A stretch of DNA of 55,185 bases from Lachnospiraceae bacterium. GTDB lineage: Bacteria > Bacillota > Clostridia > Lachnospirales > Lachnospiraceae. Of this stretch, positions 52,313 to 55,185 are shown one piece after another; the first letter of the stretch is position 1, and each line of letters opens with the position of its first letter. The DNA lies in the NCBI GenBank assembly GCA_030526405.1, contig JAUNCZ010000016.1, positions 1 through 55,185 of the forward strand, read 5' to 3'. A program made the translations under genes and the position numbers. A model generated the notes under the pieces. The model was not told where the DNA came from and did no database searches. It was given only the letters and a program-made list of their open reading frames with translations.

Positions 52313-52477
52313 AGAGACTCTCTCCTTTCAGACTGAACCATTCCGGCACAGTACATTTCATCAAGAGTATTGTACCATACCTGTTCGGGCAGAATCACTG
52401 TTTCGCAGAACCTTTTGCAGAATCATCCTATCAGCACAGATTCTGAAGCCCTGTATCCCAGGCGGTTCTCGCCAGAA

Positions 52478-55063
52478 TCATGGTTTCACCACAGCCACCA
52501 GTTTACCCTCCTGCACATCCAGCAGAATGGTATCACCCTGGTGTACCTCTCCACCCAGGATCAGACGGGCAGACAGGGTCTCCACATATTTCTGCACATA
52601 GCGTTTCAGAGGACGGGCACCGTAAACAGGATCATAGCCACCCTCGATCACATAGGCTTTTGCCTCCTCTGACAGCTCAATGGACAGCTCCTGGGCCTGG
52701 AGGCGTCTGTTCAGATCACGGATCAGCAGCTCCACAATATTTCCGATGTTGTCCTTTGTCAGAGGCTTGAACAGGATGGTCTCATCCAGACGGTTCAGGA
52801 ACTCCGGTCTGAAATGATTCCTCAGATCGTTCATTACCCGGTCTCTTGCCACCTCTGTGATCTCTCCCTGCTCATTGATGCCCTCCAGCAGATAGGAGGA
52901 GCCAATGTTGGAGGTCATGATCAGAATGGTGTTCTTAAAGTCAACGGTACGGCCCTGGGAATCGGTGATCCGTCCGTCATCCAGCACCTGGAGCAGCACG
53001 TTGAACACGTCAGGATGGGCCTTCTCAATCTCATCAAAGAGCACTACGGAGTAAGGTTTTCTTCTCACAGCCTCTGTGAGCTGACCGCCCTCCTCGTAGC
53101 CCACATATCCTGGAGGCGCTCCGATGAGACGGGATACAGAGTATTTCTCCATGTACTCACTCATATCGATGCGGACCATATTGTTCTCATCATCAAAAAG
53201 CTTCTCAGCCAGAGTCTTGGCCAGCTCTGTTTTTCCCACACCGGTGGGTCCTAAGAACAGGAAGGAACCGATGGGCTTGGTGGGATCCTTGATGCCCGCC
53301 TTGGATCGGATGATGGAATCTGCCACCAGTGTCACCGCCTCATCCTGGCCGATGACTCTCTTGTGCAGCTCATCCTCCAGATGCAGAATCTTGCTTCTCT
53401 CACCCTCTGTGAGTTTCGCCACCGGAATACCTGTCCAGCGGGAGATGATCCTTGCAATCTCCTCATCTGTTACACTCTCATGGATCAGGGACAGGTCCTT
53501 ATTCCGGATCCGCTCCTCCTCCTGCTCCAGCTCCTTCTGAAGACGGGGCAGTTCTCCGTACTGCAGCTCTGCTGCCTTGTTCAGATCGTATTTCTGCTGG
53601 GCAGCCTCGATCTGTCTGTTGATATCCTCGATTTTTTCACGGAGGGCAGAAAGCTTATCCACAGAGCTCTTCTCACTCTCCCATTTTGCCATGCCTGCGT
53701 TCAGCTCATCCTTTTTCTCTGCCAGTTCTCTCTGGAGATCCTCCAGACGCTCCTTGCTGAGATGGTCGGTCTCCTGCTTCAGTGCCGCCTCCTCGATCTC
53801 CAGCAGCATGATCTTTCTGTTCAGCTCATCCAGCTCTGTGGGCATGGAATCCATCTCTGTTTTAATCAGGGCACAGGCCTCATCCACCAGGTCGATGGCC
53901 TTATCCGGCAGGAAACGGTCGGAAATATATCTGTCAGACAGGGTAGCCGCTGCCACCAGGGCAGTATCGGTGATCTTCACACCGTGGAAAACCTGATAAC
54001 GCTCCTTCAGTCCACGGAGGATGGAAATAGTATCCTCCACGGTGGGCTCGTCCACCAGCACCGGCTGGAAACGACGCTCCAGAGCGGCATCCTTCTCAAT
54101 ATATTTTCTGTACTCATCCAGTGTGGTGGCACCGATGCAGTGAAGCTCTCCTCTGGCCAGCATAGGCTTCAGCATATTGCCGGCGTCCATGGCACCGTCT
54201 GTTTTTCCGGCTCCCACGATCAGATGCAGCTCATCGATAAAGAGGATGATCCGTCCGTCACTGTTCTTAACCTCCTCAAGAACAGCCTTCAGACGCTCCT
54301 CAAACTCACCTCTGTATTTTGCACCTGCCACCAGGGAACCCATATCCAGCGAAAAGATGGTCTTATCCTTCAGTCCCTCCGGCACATCACCCCGGACGAT
54401 CCTCTGGGCCAGTCCCTCCACAACAGCCGTTTTACCTACACCGGGCTCACCGATGAGAACCGGGTTGTTTTTTGTCTTTCTGGACAGGATACGAACCACA
54501 TTCCGGATCTCTCCGTCACGGCCGATCACAGGATCCAGCTTCTGGTTTCTGGCCTTCTCCACCAGATCAATACCATACTTGTTCAGGGTATCGTAGGTGC
54601 TCTCCGGATTGTCAGATACCACCCTCTGATTTCCTCTGATGGTGCTTAAGGCCTTCAGGAAACGCTCTCTGTCAATGCCAAACTCCTGGAAAAGCTTCTT
54701 CACGGAAGGACTTGGATTCTTCAGAAGAGCCAGGAACAGATGCTCCACAGATACATATTCATCACCCATGGCCTTTGCCTCATCCTCGGCGCTGACCAGA
54801 GCCTTATTCAGATACTGTCCAATGTAGGGATTTCCTCCCTGCACCTTCACACGGCCATTCAGAAGCTGCTCCACGGAGTTTACAAAATACTCCGGCTGGA
54901 TCTCCATCTTCTCGATCATCTTCAGGATCAGACTGTCATCCTGCTTCAGAAGGATGTACAGCAGATGCTCCTGCTCCACCTCCTGATTGCCGAACTCATA
55001 GGCTGTCTTCTCCAGCTCCTGTACCGCCTGCATAGATTTCTGTGTAAATTTACTGATGTTCAT
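52478..55063 (-). CDS. clpB: ATP-dependent disaggregase ClpB
   Basis: 861 residues. Hexameric AAA+ disaggregase working with DnaK. N-domain ([18 protein letters not shown]), first AAA with [13 protein letters not shown], a long M-domain coiled coil (~ residues 400-530), second AAA with [12 protein letters not shown], and C-terminal domain. The M-domain separates it from ClpA/ClpC. AGGAGG precedes the ATG. I see no CIRCE or CtsR box in the 120 bp of leader that is visible. Confidence 0.97.
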   Translation of the reverse strand: MNISKFTQKSMQAVQELEKTAYEFGNQEVEQEHLLYILLKQDDSLILKMIEKMEIQPEYFVNSVEQLLNGRVKVQGGNPYIGQYLNKALVSAEDEAKAMGDEYVSVEHLFLALLKNPSPSVKKLFQEFGIDRERFLKALSTIRGNQRVVSDNPESTYDTLNKYGIDLVEKARNQKLDPVIGRDGEIRNVVRILSRKTKNNPVLIGEPGVGKTAVVEGLAQRIVRGDVPEGLKDKTIFSLDMGSLVAGAKYRGEFEERLKAVLEEVKNSDGRIILFIDELHLIVGAGKTDGAMDAGNMLKPMLARGELHCIGATTLDEYRKYIEKDAALERRFQPVLVDEPTVEDTISILRGLKERYQVFHGVKITDTALVAAATLSDRYISDRFLPDKAIDLVDEACALIKTEMDSMPTELDELNRKIMLLEIEEAALKQETDHLSKERLEDLQRELAEKKDELNAGMAKWESEKSSVDKLSALREKIEDINRQIEAAQQKYDLNKAAELQYGELPRLQKELEQEEERIRNKDLSLIHESVTDEEIARIISRWTGIPVAKLTEGERSKILHLEDELHKRVIGQDEAVTLVADSIIRSKAGIKDPTKPIGSFLFLGPTGVGKTELAKTLAEKLFDDENNMVRIDMSEYMEKYSVSRLIGAPPGYVGYEEGGQLTEAVRRKPYSVVLFDEIEKAHPDVFNVLLQVLDDGRITDSQGRTVDFKNTILIMTSNIGSSYLLEGINEQGEITEVARDRVMNDLRNHFRPEFLNRLDETILFKPLTKDNIGNIVELLIRDLNRRLQAQELSIELSEEAKAYVIEGGYDPVYGARPLKRYVQKYVETLSARLILGGEVHQGDTILLDVQEGKLVAVVKP

Positions 55064-55185
55064 GCAAACACCTCCTATTGAAAACGCTTTCGCGCCTGTA
55101 ATACATATGTGTTTCTTTTTCAGGGATTTCCTGGGTCAATCATTTTTCTCGTGGGATTGACGCGACCACGATATACACTTTCTAA

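Noticed and set aside
1..55185. CRISPR arrays, tRNA or rRNA genes
   Set aside because: No regularly spaced repeats and no cloverleaf or rRNA-like sequence were seen.

Overview
The window looks like a chromosomal segment of a low-redundancy, gene-dense Clostridia genome, most likely Lachnospiraceae (genus not determined). The support is the monoderm Tad locus with a Flp1-type pilin and DUF5702, DUF4250 and DUF6145 proteins, reverse rubrerythrin with a rubredoxin-tailed flavin reductase, AddAB, a T-box ahead of valS and WhiA/Crh-type regulators. Nearly all genes lie on the minus strand; only traX and the perR-rbr-hrb trio are on the plus strand. I see no tRNA, rRNA, CRISPR array, complete insertion sequence or prophage.

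Layout from left to right. 1-10.5 kb: crh-like, whiA, murB, a Nudix hydrolase, a membrane TPR protein, a 56-residue small protein, folC, an LTA-synthase-type sulfatase and valS (read right to left), a cell-wall, folate and translation housekeeping block. 10.5-11.5 kb: the valS T-box leader and promoter, an 84-nt dispersed repeat, and an apparently gene-less transcription unit made of a cobalamin riboswitch, about 280 nt of RNA and an intrinsic terminator. 11.6-16.2 kb: aminotransferase, a Dus enzyme, a LacI-family regulator and two HIT proteins separated by a palindromic element. 16.2-26.2 kb: a complete tight-adherence (Tad) pilus operon of eleven genes, from prepilin peptidase to an FHA protein, with TraX divergent from it. 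27-34 kb: tcdA, larE, glgB (with a histone-like tail), tatD, metG. 34.2-36.1 kb: PerR-type regulator, reverse rubrerythrin and Hrb, a peroxide-defence cluster. 36.1-42.3 kb: a second His-less HPr, a PNPOx-like protein, a radical SAM protein, dusB, DUF6145, birA, argF and a PAS protein. 42.3-49.6 kb: addB-addA. 49.7-50.25 kb: a 600-bp repeat-rich intergenic island. 50.2-55.1 kb: clpB, DUF4250, a methyltransferase and hslO (Hsp33), a proteostasis block.

The most interesting parts are (i) the orphan cobalamin riboswitch followed by RNA but no convincing gene, resembling in layout the riboswitch-gated sRNAs EutX and Rli55; (ii) unusual architectures in the Tad locus: a TadC-like protein with an Ig-like ectodomain, a TadE-like protein with a duplicated His/Cys zinc-type module, two A24 peptidases and a TraX neighbour; (iii) two HPr paralogues that both carry Glu at the His15 position but keep Ser46; (iv) three kinds of dispersed or inverted repeats, one of them a perfect 50-bp inverted pair 49.7 kb apart.
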